Assembly (NCBI RefSeq): GCF_000425065.1
Contig: NZ_AULB01000016.1
Span: 62,001 to 126,000, forward strand
Reading direction: 5' to 3'
From: Actinomadura rifamycini DSM 43936
GTDB lineage: Bacteria > Actinomycetota > Actinomycetes > Streptosporangiales > Streptosporangiaceae
DNA length: 64,000 nt
The notes beneath the pieces are model-generated. The model was not told where the DNA came from. It searched no databases and saw only the letters and a list, made by a program, of their open reading frames with translations. Shown piece by piece: positions 16,723-30,465 of this stretch. The position numbers were made by a program, and so were the translations under genes. The first letter of the stretch is position 1; each line of letters begins with the position of its first letter.

Positions 16723-17977
16723 CGACCTCGCCGCTGTCCCCCACGGCCGCCTTCGCGGACGGGATCAGGTGCTCGCCCGGCCCCGCCGCCAGCAGCGCGC
16801 GGGCGCGCAGCACGATCTCGAGGTCGAACCGCAGGTCCGGGTCCAGGAGCTGGTCGCCGAACAGCTCCTCGAGCTGCCGCAGCCGGTACCGGACGGTCTG
16901 CGGGTGCACGTGCAGGCGCATCGCGACCTCGTTGGCGTTGCGGCCCGACTGCAGCCACGCCAGCAGCGTCTCGGCGAGCCGGTCCTGCTGGCTCGGCCGC
17001 AGGTGCGCCAGCGGCGCGAGCCGCAGGTCCGCGAGCGCCGTGGTGAGCCCCTCGTCCTGGAACAGGATCAGCGTGGACATGTGCTCCACGCTGCGCACCA
17101 CCCCGTCGCCCTCGATGACGCCGCGCTGCACCAGGCACAGCGTCTTGCGGGCCCACTGGAACGAGCGGCCCGCCTCCATGACCGGGACGGTCGGGCCGAC
17201 GACGGCCGGGGTCCCGGCGAGCGCCCGGTCGACGAGCTTCGCGCGGCCGGGGCCGTCCGGGTCCGGGATGATCAGGCTGGGGGTGCGGCGGGTCAGGTCG
17301 GCGAGCACGTCGGGCGGGAACGCCGTCCCGCGGTCGTCGCGGACCTGGCGGCCCAGCGCGACCGCCGCGACCGTCCGCGGCAGCGGCCAGTGCGCGGCCG
17401 CCGCGAGGTCCGCGACGGCCTCCGCCCCGGCCGGCGGGTCGGCGAACAGCAGGTCGAGCAGCCGCTTGCGGCGCCGCTGCATCTCCCCGGCCACCTCGGC
17501 CTTGGCCTGGGAGAAGCCCTCCGCCGCCGCGTGCGCCAGCTCGTCCTGGAACAGCATCAGCGCCTCGCCGACCGCGCCCAGCGTGCGGGGCTGGACGCGC
17601 AGCGCGTCGGCGCCCTCGGTGATCCGGCGCCACGCGATCATGCCGCCCACCCGCATCGCGGTCTGCATGGCGTCGAGGCTGCGGCCCTCGCCGGCCTCGC
17701 CGCGCCCGATCGCGCGGAAGAAGTCGGTCACGGACGCGGGCTCGTGGTCCGGATCCGCCACCCGGTCCACGAAGTAGTGCAGCACGCGCTCCACGGCCTG
17801 CCGCAGGGTGCCCGAGTAGGCCCCGTCGCCCGGCCGGTCGTACTCGCGGACCCGCGTCTGGATCTCCTGCATCATGTCGTCCGCCACCTCGTCGAGGTGC
17901 GGCCGCATGTGATCGGCCAACTCCCTGGGCAGATCCGCCCAAGGTCGCCCGGTGGCGCTCGAACCGTCGTCCGACAC
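16703..17977 (-). CDS. PucR-family transcriptional regulator
   Basis: A 424-residue regulator. The long N-terminal helical sensor starts 'WADLPRELADHMRPHLDEVADDMMQEI', a central GGDEF-like/CdaR-type region follows, and the C-terminal PucR HTH_30 has 'TLLAWLQSGRNANEVAMRLHVHPQTVRYRLRQLEELFGDQLLDPDLRFDLEIVLRA' features. The GTG at 17977 is preceded by GGGGAGGG at a short distance. The open frame extends 15 codons upstream but without a better ribosome binding site. Such PucR proteins often control lipid, purine or gamma-amino-acid genes. No obvious target is adjacent. Confidence 0.86.
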   Translation of the reverse strand: MSDDGSSATGRPWADLPRELADHMRPHLDEVADDMMQEIQTRVREYDRPGDGAYSGTLRQAVERVLHYFVDRVADPDHEPASVTDFFRAIGRGEAGEGRSLDAMQTAMRVGGMIAWRRITEGADALRVQPRTLGAVGEALMLFQDELAHAAAEGFSQAKAEVAGEMQRRRKRLLDLLFADPPAGAEAVADLAAAAHWPLPRTVAAVALGRQVRDDRGTAFPPDVLADLTRRTPSLIIPDPDGPGRAKLVDRALAGTPAVVGPTVPVMEAGRSFQWARKTLCLVQRGVIEGDGVVRSVEHMSTLILFQDEGLTTALADLRLAPLAHLRPSQQDRLAETLLAWLQSGRNANEVAMRLHVHPQTVRYRLRQLEELFGDQLLDPDLRFDLEIVLRARALLAAGPGEHLIPSAKAAVGDSGEVVSFRRT

Positions 17978-18187
17978 GTACCCTCCCCGCCGCTCGGTTC
18001 CCCTGCGTTCCGCGCCACACACACGGGGTAATTACCTACTTATGAGACCAGTGTGGGGCAAATCATGACCCGTGGACCGGTCAGGGCGAAAGTCTAGGTC
18101 GACATCCGACCAGAACCGGCCGCCCCTCCCGACGACATCTCACATCTCCGCTGCGTCCACGTGGGATCACCTTGCGTAAACACGCGT

Positions 18188-18580
18188 TTGATAGCATCCG
18201 ATGCATATAGCGTCCAATGCATAGGCCTCTACAACGTCGAGATCGAGCCGGAGATCATGACATGGCTGGATTCGCTCACCGACCGCGAGTACGGCCGCGT
18301 CGAACAGTTCGTCGAAATCCTCGCAGAGAACGCCGAAACGCTGGGCGAGCCGTGGTCGCGGCATCTGGGCGGCGGGCTGCGGGAGCTCCGCATCCACTTG
18401 CATCCACGTCAGGTGCGCATCACTTACTGGCTCGCGCCAGGGAGGCGAGTCATCCTGCTCACGGTGTTCTACAAGACGCAGGACCGCGAAGTCGCGGAGA
18501 TCGAGCGTGCGGTGCGGGCCATGAAGGTGTGCCAGGACGAGCACGGCCATGCACGGACGGACTACATCAGGGAGGTGTGA
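18188..18580 (+). CDS. RelE/HigB-type (Gp49-like) toxin
   Basis: A phage-derived Gp49/HigB-family mRNA interferase-like toxin. The recognisable domain runs from 'YNVEIEPEIMTWLDSLTDRE' to 'ILLTVFYKTQDREVAEIERA'. The conserved basic/aromatic surface ('LRELRIHLHPRQVRITYWLAPGRRVILL') and 'HGFxKKT'-like 'VFYKTQ' are present. The start is unclear. No ATG or GTG lies just before the first strand; TTG 18188, GTG 18161 and the truncating ATG 18257 are candidates, and tandem repeats lie between them. It is followed four bases later by the antitoxin gene, in toxin-first HigBA order. Confidence 0.75.
   Translation: MIASDAYSVQCIGLYNVEIEPEIMTWLDSLTDREYGRVEQFVEILAENAETLGEPWSRHLGGGLRELRIHLHPRQVRITYWLAPGRRVILLTVFYKTQDREVAEIERAVRAMKVCQDEHGHARTDYIREV
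18192..18223 (+). repeat. Tandem 16-bp direct repeat in the toxin-antitoxin 5' region
   Basis: Two adjacent 16-base units (18192-18207 and 18208-18223) differ at only two positions; the first is TAGCATCCGATGCATA. The first unit contains the palindromic core GCATC-C-GATGC. Placement at the head of a toxin-antitoxin operon suggests operator sites for autorepression by the antitoxin, with or without toxin. Confidence 0.55.
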
Positions 18581-18584
18581 GGCA

Positions 18585-18881
18585 ATGGGAGAGCAGCAGA
18601 GCCCCCATGCGCGCTGGGTGCCGGGCGCGGGCCGCGACAACGACGAGGTCCGCGCCGGACGGGAGGAGGCCCGCATCGCCTTCGAACTGGGAAACGCCGT
18701 CAGGGAACGGCGCCAGGCCATGGGCTGGTCGCAGGCCGAACTCGCCAGGAGGGCCGGCATGACGCAGCCCGCCCTCTCCCGGCTGGAAGCTGGCGGGCCC
18801 ACGCCGACCATCGGAGTGCTCGACCGCATCGCCCATGCGCTCGGAGCGAAGCTGACCGTGCAGTTCACCGACGCCGCCTGA
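18585..18881 (+). CDS. XRE/HTH-type antitoxin (HigA-like)
   Basis: A 98-residue protein with an XRE helix-turn-helix at about residues 38-85 ('RQAMGWSQAELARRAGMTQPALSRLEAGGPTPTIGVLDRIAHALGAKL'). A 30-residue N-terminal extension may contact the toxin. GGGAGGTG overlaps the toxin stop and lies just ahead of the ATG, so translation is probably coupled. Antitoxin and autorepressor roles follow from family and position. A 12-bp stem terminator follows at 18907-18941. Confidence 0.82.
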   Translation: MGEQQSPHARWVPGAGRDNDEVRAGREEARIAFELGNAVRERRQAMGWSQAELARRAGMTQPALSRLEAGGPTPTIGVLDRIAHALGAKLTVQFTDAA

Positions 18882-18906
18882 GAACGCGGTCGCGCGGGAG
18901 GGGAGG

Positions 18907-18941
18907 CCGGGCGGCGCCTGGGGGGAGGGGGCGCCGCCCGG
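18907..18941. terminator. GC-rich hairpin between convergent genes
   Basis: A perfect 12-bp stem (18907-18918 with 18930-18941) and an 11-base loop, between the antitoxin stop and the ccr stop. There is no clear T-run, as is common in high-GC actinomycetes. It can serve both converging transcripts. Confidence 0.6.
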
Positions 18942-18952
18942 GGCGGGGCGTG

Positions 18953-20287
18953 TCAGCGGCGGAAGCGGTTCAGGTTGTGCTCGCCGATGCGCTCGCGCAT
19001 CGCCGGGTCGTCGACGCCCTGGCCCTCGGCGGTCGCGCCGCACAGGACCGCGACCTTCCCGACGTGCGCGTTCGTCTGGACGGCGCGGGTCGCCTCGCCG
19101 GCCTCGTCGAGGCCGTACACCTTCGACAGGGTCGGGTGGATCATGCCGAGCGAGATGAGCCGGTTGATCTCGACGGCCTCGTGGTAGTTGAAGCCGTGCG
19201 AGCCGATGATGCTCTTCAGCCGCATCCACAGGAAGCGGTTGTCGTACTCGTGCCGGTAGCCGGTCGACGAGCCGCACGTCACGATCTTGCCGCCGCGGCG
19301 GGCCACGTAGACGGACGCGCCGAACGTCTCGCGGCCGAGGTACTCGAACACGATCCCCGGGTCCTCGCCGACGAGGGAGCGGATCGCCTCGCCGAGGACG
19401 CGGCCCGCCTTCGGGTTCCGCAGGCCCTGCTCGCCGAGGTTCAGCTCGCTGCGGTCGATGATGTGCTCGCAGCCCTGCGCCCGGACGATGTCCGCCTTCT
19501 CCGGCGACGACACGACCGCGACCGGGATGCCGCCGCCGTTGCGGACGAGCTGCGTCGCGTACGAGCCGAGCCCGCCCGTCGCGCCCCAGATCAGGACGAC
19601 GTCGCCCTGCTTCATCCGCGCCCCGTGCGGGCCGACGAGCATCCGGTACGCGGTGGCCGCGCACAGGGTGTTCGAGCCCGCCTCCTCCCAGGTGAGGTGC
19701 TTCGGCTTGCGGATGAGCTGGTTCGCCTTGACGATGCAGTACTCGCCGAGCGACCCGAAGTTCGTCTCGAAGCCCCACGCGAGCTGGCTCTCGCTCATCA
19801 TGCCGTCGTCGTAGGAGCCGTGGTCCTCCTCGTCCACGAAGAACGGGGACAGGACGACCTTGTCGCCGGCCTTCCAGTTCCGGACGCCCTCGCCGGTGCG
19901 GACGACCACGCCGGAGCCGTCCGAGCCGAGGATGTGGTACGGGAGGTCGTGCCGGGCGCCGTACCAGCCCTGGCGGCCGAACTTCTCCAGGAACGCGAAC
20001 GTCGGGACCGGCTCGAAGATCGCCGACCAGACGGTGTTGAAGTTGATCGCCGCGGACATCACCGCGACGACGCACTCGTCGGGGGCGAGTTCGGGCATCT
20101 CGACCTCGTCGACGTGCAGCGAGCGGCGCACGTCCTTGTCGGTCTCGCCTTCGAAGATCCCCACCTCGTCCTTGCGGGTGAAGGCTGCGCGGAAGCGGGT
20201 CGGAAGGTCGATCTCCTGCAGCTCGGGACCGCTGGCGCCGCCGCGGACGGCGTCGAGGAGCGGGTGGGACGAGCCGGGCTGAGCCAT
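18953..20287 (-). CDS. ccr: Crotonyl-CoA carboxylase/reductase
   Basis: A 444-residue medium-chain dehydrogenase/reductase matching the Ccr family end to end. It has an N-terminal 'LPTRFRAAFTRKDE', 'AAINFNTVWSAIFEPVPTFAFLEKFGR', 'HILGSDGSGVVVRTGEGVRNWK', the NADPH-binding 'VVLIWGATGGLGSYATQLVRN' and a C-terminal 'SIIGSHGFNYHEAVEIN'. Ccr reductively carboxylates enoyl-CoA to alkylmalonyl-CoA: ethylmalonyl-CoA from crotonyl-CoA, longer for some homologs. GGAGG lies seven bases before the ATG. It sits 35 bases after the PKS stop on the same strand, so it is probably the second gene of that operon and may supply its extender unit. A housekeeping ethylmalonyl-CoA role is also possible. Confidence 0.9.
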   Translation of the reverse strand: MAQPGSSHPLLDAVRGGASGPELQEIDLPTRFRAAFTRKDEVGIFEGETDKDVRRSLHVDEVEMPELAPDECVVAVMSAAINFNTVWSAIFEPVPTFAFLEKFGRQGWYGARHDLPYHILGSDGSGVVVRTGEGVRNWKAGDKVVLSPFFVDEEDHGSYDDGMMSESQLAWGFETNFGSLGEYCIVKANQLIRKPKHLTWEEAGSNTLCAATAYRMLVGPHGARMKQGDVVLIWGATGGLGSYATQLVRNGGGIPVAVVSSPEKADIVRAQGCEHIIDRSELNLGEQGLRNPKAGRVLGEAIRSLVGEDPGIVFEYLGRETFGASVYVARRGGKIVTCGSSTGYRHEYDNRFLWMRLKSIIGSHGFNYHEAVEINRLISLGMIHPTLSKVYGLDEAGEATRAVQTNAHVGKVAVLCGATAEGQGVDDPAMRERIGEHNLNRFRR

Positions 20288-20322
20288 GGGTGTCCTCCGT
20301 AACGACGGGGTGGGGCAGGCCC

Positions 20323-26886
<6,564 letters not shown>

Positions 26887-27177
26887 GCGGTGGGTTCCCC
26901 CCATGAAACCGGGATCGTTCATCGAAGCGAGGGACCCACTTTGTCCCACTCTGCCCGGCTCACGATGCGCACCCAGACCACTTTTCTCCGCAGCCACTTG
27001 TCACGGCGATGACAAGACTCGGTAGTAACCATTGTGGCCTGATGGGATAGTTGAGACGCCCATCCGACAGATGTGATGGGTAACGAGGAATGAACCAAAA
27101 GTAACAATAGTCGCGACACATTTTAGGGGGTAGCGGCCGATTTCCCGCGCGCGGGGGAGGTCGCGCCGCGTCCACCG
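26887..27177. promoter_or_regulatory. Divergent PKS/MFS promoter region
   Basis: A 291-base intergenic region that is clearly more AT-rich than its surroundings. It contains the operator at 26997-27016 and an imperfect GATGGG/CCCATC inverted repeat (27041-27064). An AT-rich stretch lies at 27090-27125 toward the MFS gene. GGGGGAGG at 27153-27160 is 17 bases from the TTG used as MFS start, which is longer than ideal. No convincing small gene is seen. Confidence 0.6.
26997..27016. promoter_or_regulatory. Cluster operator copy 1 (CTTGTCA-CGGCGA-TGACAAG)
   Basis: A perfect inverted repeat with 7-bp arms and a 6-base spacer, 111 bases upstream of the PKS start and 161 bases upstream of the MFS start. 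The 18 central bases are identical to those of the element at 35107-35132 upstream of the ligase/MmpL operon, spacer included. A shared regulator for the lipid cluster is the simplest reading; no candidate regulator is encoded inside the cluster. Confidence 0.7.
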
Positions 27178-29211
27178 TTGACCCGGGGCAGATACCGATG
27201 GGCGCTGGCGGTCGTCGCCGTCAGCGCATTCATGATCACCATGGACAACACGGTGGTCTTCAACGCGCTGCCCACGATCATGGCCGACCTCGACATGTCG
27301 GACTCGGCCAAGGACTGGGTCGCCACCGGGTACATCCTGATGTTCTCGTGCCTGATGATCGCGGGCGGCCGGCTGACGGACGTCTACGGCCCGCGGCTCA
27401 CGTTCACGTCCGGAATGATCGTGTTCACCGCGGCGTCCGCCGTCTGCGGGCTCGCGCAGTCCACGGACGTCCTGATCCTGGCCCGCATCACGCAGGGCGC
27501 CGGCGCCGCGCTCGCGCTGCCCGCCACCCAGGTCATGGTCACCGTCGGGCGCACCGACAAGCAGCGCTCCATCGGCAACATCGTGTGGATCGCCGCCGCG
27601 TCCAGCGCCACCGCCCTCGGCCCCACCATCGGCGGCATCATCGTCCAGCACTGGCACTGGGGCTGGATCTTCCTCATCAACATCGTGCCCGGCGTCCTGG
27701 TGATCCTGCTCGGCATGTTCACCCTCACCGGGCACGGCGAGAACAAGGACGCCCGCGTCGACCTGCCCGGCGTGCTGATCTCCGCGACGATGCTGTTCGC
27801 GTTCATCTACGCGCTGGAGACCGGCAACAAGCACGGCTGGACCGACCCGTCGGTGCTCGCCGTCTTCGCCCTCGGCGCCATCGCGCTCGTCTGCTTCGTC
27901 ATGGTCGAGAGCTGGGCCCCCGACCCGATGATCGACATGCGGTTCTTCCGCAACCGCGTCTTCACCGGCGGGCTCCTGTCGCAGATGCTCTACGGCATCG
28001 GCTTCAACGGCATGATGTTCTACTCCGCGACGTTCCTGCAGCGCTTCCTGGACTTCTCGCCGCCCCAGGCCGGGCTCGTCATGCTGCCCCCGGCCATCAC
28101 GATCATGGTGCTGACGCCCGTCGCGTTCCTGCTCGCCGCCAAGATCGGCCCGCGCCCCGCCATCGGCGGCGGGATGGCGCTGATGGCCCTCGGCATGTTC
28201 CTGTTCTCCACGATCCAGCGCGGCGACGGCTACGCCGACCTGATGCCCGGCGTCATGCTCGTCGGCGTCGGCGCCGCCCTCGGCATGCCGCTCGTCATGT
28301 ACGTGCTGAAGGCCGTCCCCGAGGAGCGGGCGGGCGTCGCGAGCGGCGTCATCAACGTGATCCGGGAGGCGTCCGGCGCGTTCGGCATCGCGATCGTCGG
28401 GCTGCTCATCCACAGCGTCCCCGCCGAGGGCGCGGGCGCCGCCGAACTCGAGACGTTCCGCGCGGGCACCTCGTCCGGGCTGATCCTCGGCGCGGCGCTC
28501 GTCCTGGTCGGCGGGCTCATCGGCGGCCTCACCCTGCCCAGCCGGCGCGGCTGGCTCGGCCCCAAGCACGGCAAGCAGCGCCCGCTCGTCGCCGACCCGC
28601 CGCCGCGCCGCCGCCGCACCCGGACCGCCGCCGCGCCGCCCCCGGTCCCGTCCCCCGCCCGCGCCACCGCCCCCGACCCGATCCCCGTCGGCGCCGGGGC
28701 CCCCGCCGCGGAGGACCGCCCCGTCGCGGGCGCCGCCGCGCGGGCGGCCGCCGAACCGCGCGACGTCCCGTCCGGCGGCGACGCCCCCGACGCCCGGCTC
28801 GCCGCCCCCTGGAAGGACGAGAGCATGCCCGACCCCACCCCCGGGCCCCACTGGTGGAACGACTGGGACGACCCCGCCCCGGCCCCCGCGCCCGCCCCCG
28901 CGCCGCCGGAGCAGACCCCCGCGCCGCCGGAGCGGGCGTCCGCGCCGTCGGCCTGGCCCCCGCCGCCGGGCGCCGCCGCCCCGCCCGCGGAGCCCGCGCC
29001 GTCCGTCCCGTCCGTTCCGGCGGACGACGTCTGGTACGACCGGCCCGGCACCGTGCGGGACGGCGTCTCGCTCGGCCCCGACGACCCGGCGGGCGCCCGC
29101 CGCACGCCGCCGCCGCCCGCGGGCTGGTACCGGCCGTACACCCCCGACGAGGAGCCGCCGGCCGGGCCGCCCGCCCCGCCGCCGCCCGGCCCCCGCGACG
29201 ACGCCTGGTGA
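27178..29211 (+). CDS. MFS exporter, DHA2 (14-TM) type, with long Pro-rich tail
   Basis: A 677-residue drug:H+ antiporter-2 family transporter. About 14 membrane helices cover residues 10-455, including motif A-like 'GGRLTDVYGPRLTF', motif C-like 'ALGPTIGGIIVQHWHWGWIFLINI' and the early 'SAFMITMDNTVVFNALPTI' typical of EmrB/QacA proteins. Residues ~455-677 form a low-complexity Pro/Ala-rich, probably cytoplasmic tail, unusual for the family. The start is a TTG, since no ATG or GTG is in frame upstream; confidence in the exact start is moderate. The glycosyltransferase follows ten bases later. A role in exporting the cluster's product is an inference from context. Confidence 0.88.
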   Translation: MTRGRYRWALAVVAVSAFMITMDNTVVFNALPTIMADLDMSDSAKDWVATGYILMFSCLMIAGGRLTDVYGPRLTFTSGMIVFTAASAVCGLAQSTDVLILARITQGAGAALALPATQVMVTVGRTDKQRSIGNIVWIAAASSATALGPTIGGIIVQHWHWGWIFLINIVPGVLVILLGMFTLTGHGENKDARVDLPGVLISATMLFAFIYALETGNKHGWTDPSVLAVFALGAIALVCFVMVESWAPDPMIDMRFFRNRVFTGGLLSQMLYGIGFNGMMFYSATFLQRFLDFSPPQAGLVMLPPAITIMVLTPVAFLLAAKIGPRPAIGGGMALMALGMFLFSTIQRGDGYADLMPGVMLVGVGAALGMPLVMYVLKAVPEERAGVASGVINVIREASGAFGIAIVGLLIHSVPAEGAGAAELETFRAGTSSGLILGAALVLVGGLIGGLTLPSRRGWLGPKHGKQRPLVADPPPRRRRTRTAAAPPPVPSPARATAPDPIPVGAGAPAAEDRPVAGAAARAAAEPRDVPSGGDAPDARLAAPWKDESMPDPTPGPHWWNDWDDPAPAPAPAPAPPEQTPAPPERASAPSAWPPPPGAAAPPAEPAPSVPSVPADDVWYDRPGTVRDGVSLGPDDPAGARRTPPPPAGWYRPYTPDEEPPAGPPAPPPPGPRDDAW

Positions 29212-29221
29212 GGAGCCGCAC

Positions 29222-30454
29222 GTGAGCAGCATCGTGATCTACGGCGCGGGCTCGCGCGGGGACGTCCAGCCCTGCGCCGCCCTCGGCCGCGCCCTCCGCG
29301 CGCACGGCCACCGCGTCACCCTCGTCGCGAGCGCCCGCTACGCCCCGCTCGCCGAGCGCGCCGGGCTCGGCTTCGCGCCGCTGACCGCCGACCCCACCGA
29401 GATCCTCGAGTCGGACGCCGGGCAGGAGCTGCTCGCGGGCGGCCGCAACCCGGTGAAGTTCCTCGGCGGCTTCCGGCGGATCCTCGGGCCGATGGCCGAA
29501 CGGCTCCTCGCCGAGTGCCTCGACGTCGCGCGCAAGGACGCCGACCTCGTCCTCGGGCCGACGCTCGGCGCGCTCCCCCGGCACATCGGCGAGCACCTCG
29601 GCATCCCCTGGGCGATGATCCACTTCCAGCCGAGCCGCGCCACCGGCGCGTTCCCGCACCCGTTCGTCCCGCGCGCGCGCCTGCTCGGCCCGTACGCCAA
29701 CCGGGCGAGCTACCACGCCGTCGACCAGCTCTCCTGGCTGCTGTCGCGCCCCTTCATCAACCCGTGGCGGGAGCGGTCCCTCGGGCTGCCCCCGCTGCCG
29801 CTGCGCAACGCGGCCGACGACCGCCCGGCCCTCGCGTGCTTCAGCCCCACCGTCGTCCCCCGCCCCCGCGACTGGCCGGACAGCCTCGCCATGACCGGCT
29901 ACTGGTTCCTCGACGAGCCCGCCTGGACGCCCCCCAAGGACCTCGCGGACTTCCTCGACGACGGGCCCCCGCCCGTCTACGTCGGCTTCGGCAGCATGGT
30001 CCCGAAGGACCCCGCGATGACCGACCGGATCGTCCGGACGGCGCTGCGCCTCGCGGGCGTCCGCGGCATCGTCCAGGGCGACCCGGACACCTCGGACGAC
30101 CGCGTGTTCGCCGTCCGCGACGTCCCGCACTCGTGGCTGTTCCCCCGCACGGCCGCGGTCGTCCACCACGGCGGCGCGGGCACGACCGCCGCCGGGCTGC
30201 GCGCGGGCGCCCCCACGGTCGTCTGCCCGTTCTTCGGCGACCAGCCGTACTGGGGCGAGCGGGTCGCGGCGCTCGGCGCCGGGCCGTCCCCGCTGCCGTT
30301 CCGCGCCCTCACCGTCCCGCGGCTGGCCGCCCGGATCCGCGCCGCCGTCGAGGACCCGGACATCGCCGACCGCGCCGACCGCGCCGGCCGCCGCATCCGC
30401 GCCGAGGACGGTCTCGCGCGCGCGCACGAAGCCCTAGAGCCGCTCCTGAACTGA
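29222..30454 (+). CDS. UGT-like (GT1/GT28) glycosyltransferase
   Basis: A 410-residue GT-B glycosyltransferase of the sterol/antibiotic glucosyltransferase type. The N-terminal 'IYGAGSRGDVQPCAALGRAL' is the acceptor-side signature. The C-terminal donor-binding stretch has 'HHGGAGTTAAGLRAGAP' and 'VCPFFGDQPYWGERV'. It resembles mycobacterial glycolipid transferases and fungal/bacterial sterol glucosyltransferases. Donor sugar and acceptor cannot be read from sequence. GAGGAG precedes the GTG start, and the gene forms an operon with the MFS exporter, converging on mmpL with an 11-base gap. Likely substrate: the lipid released by the PKS (inference). Confidence 0.87.
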   Translation: MSSIVIYGAGSRGDVQPCAALGRALRAHGHRVTLVASARYAPLAERAGLGFAPLTADPTEILESDAGQELLAGGRNPVKFLGGFRRILGPMAERLLAECLDVARKDADLVLGPTLGALPRHIGEHLGIPWAMIHFQPSRATGAFPHPFVPRARLLGPYANRASYHAVDQLSWLLSRPFINPWRERSLGLPPLPLRNAADDRPALACFSPTVVPRPRDWPDSLAMTGYWFLDEPAWTPPKDLADFLDDGPPPVYVGFGSMVPKDPAMTDRIVRTALRLAGVRGIVQGDPDTSDDRVFAVRDVPHSWLFPRTAAVVHHGGAGTTAAGLRAGAPTVVCPFFGDQPYWGERVAALGAGPSPLPFRALTVPRLAARIRAAVEDPDIADRADRAGRRIRAEDGLARAHEALEPLLN

Positions 30455-30465
30455 CGCGGGGGCGG

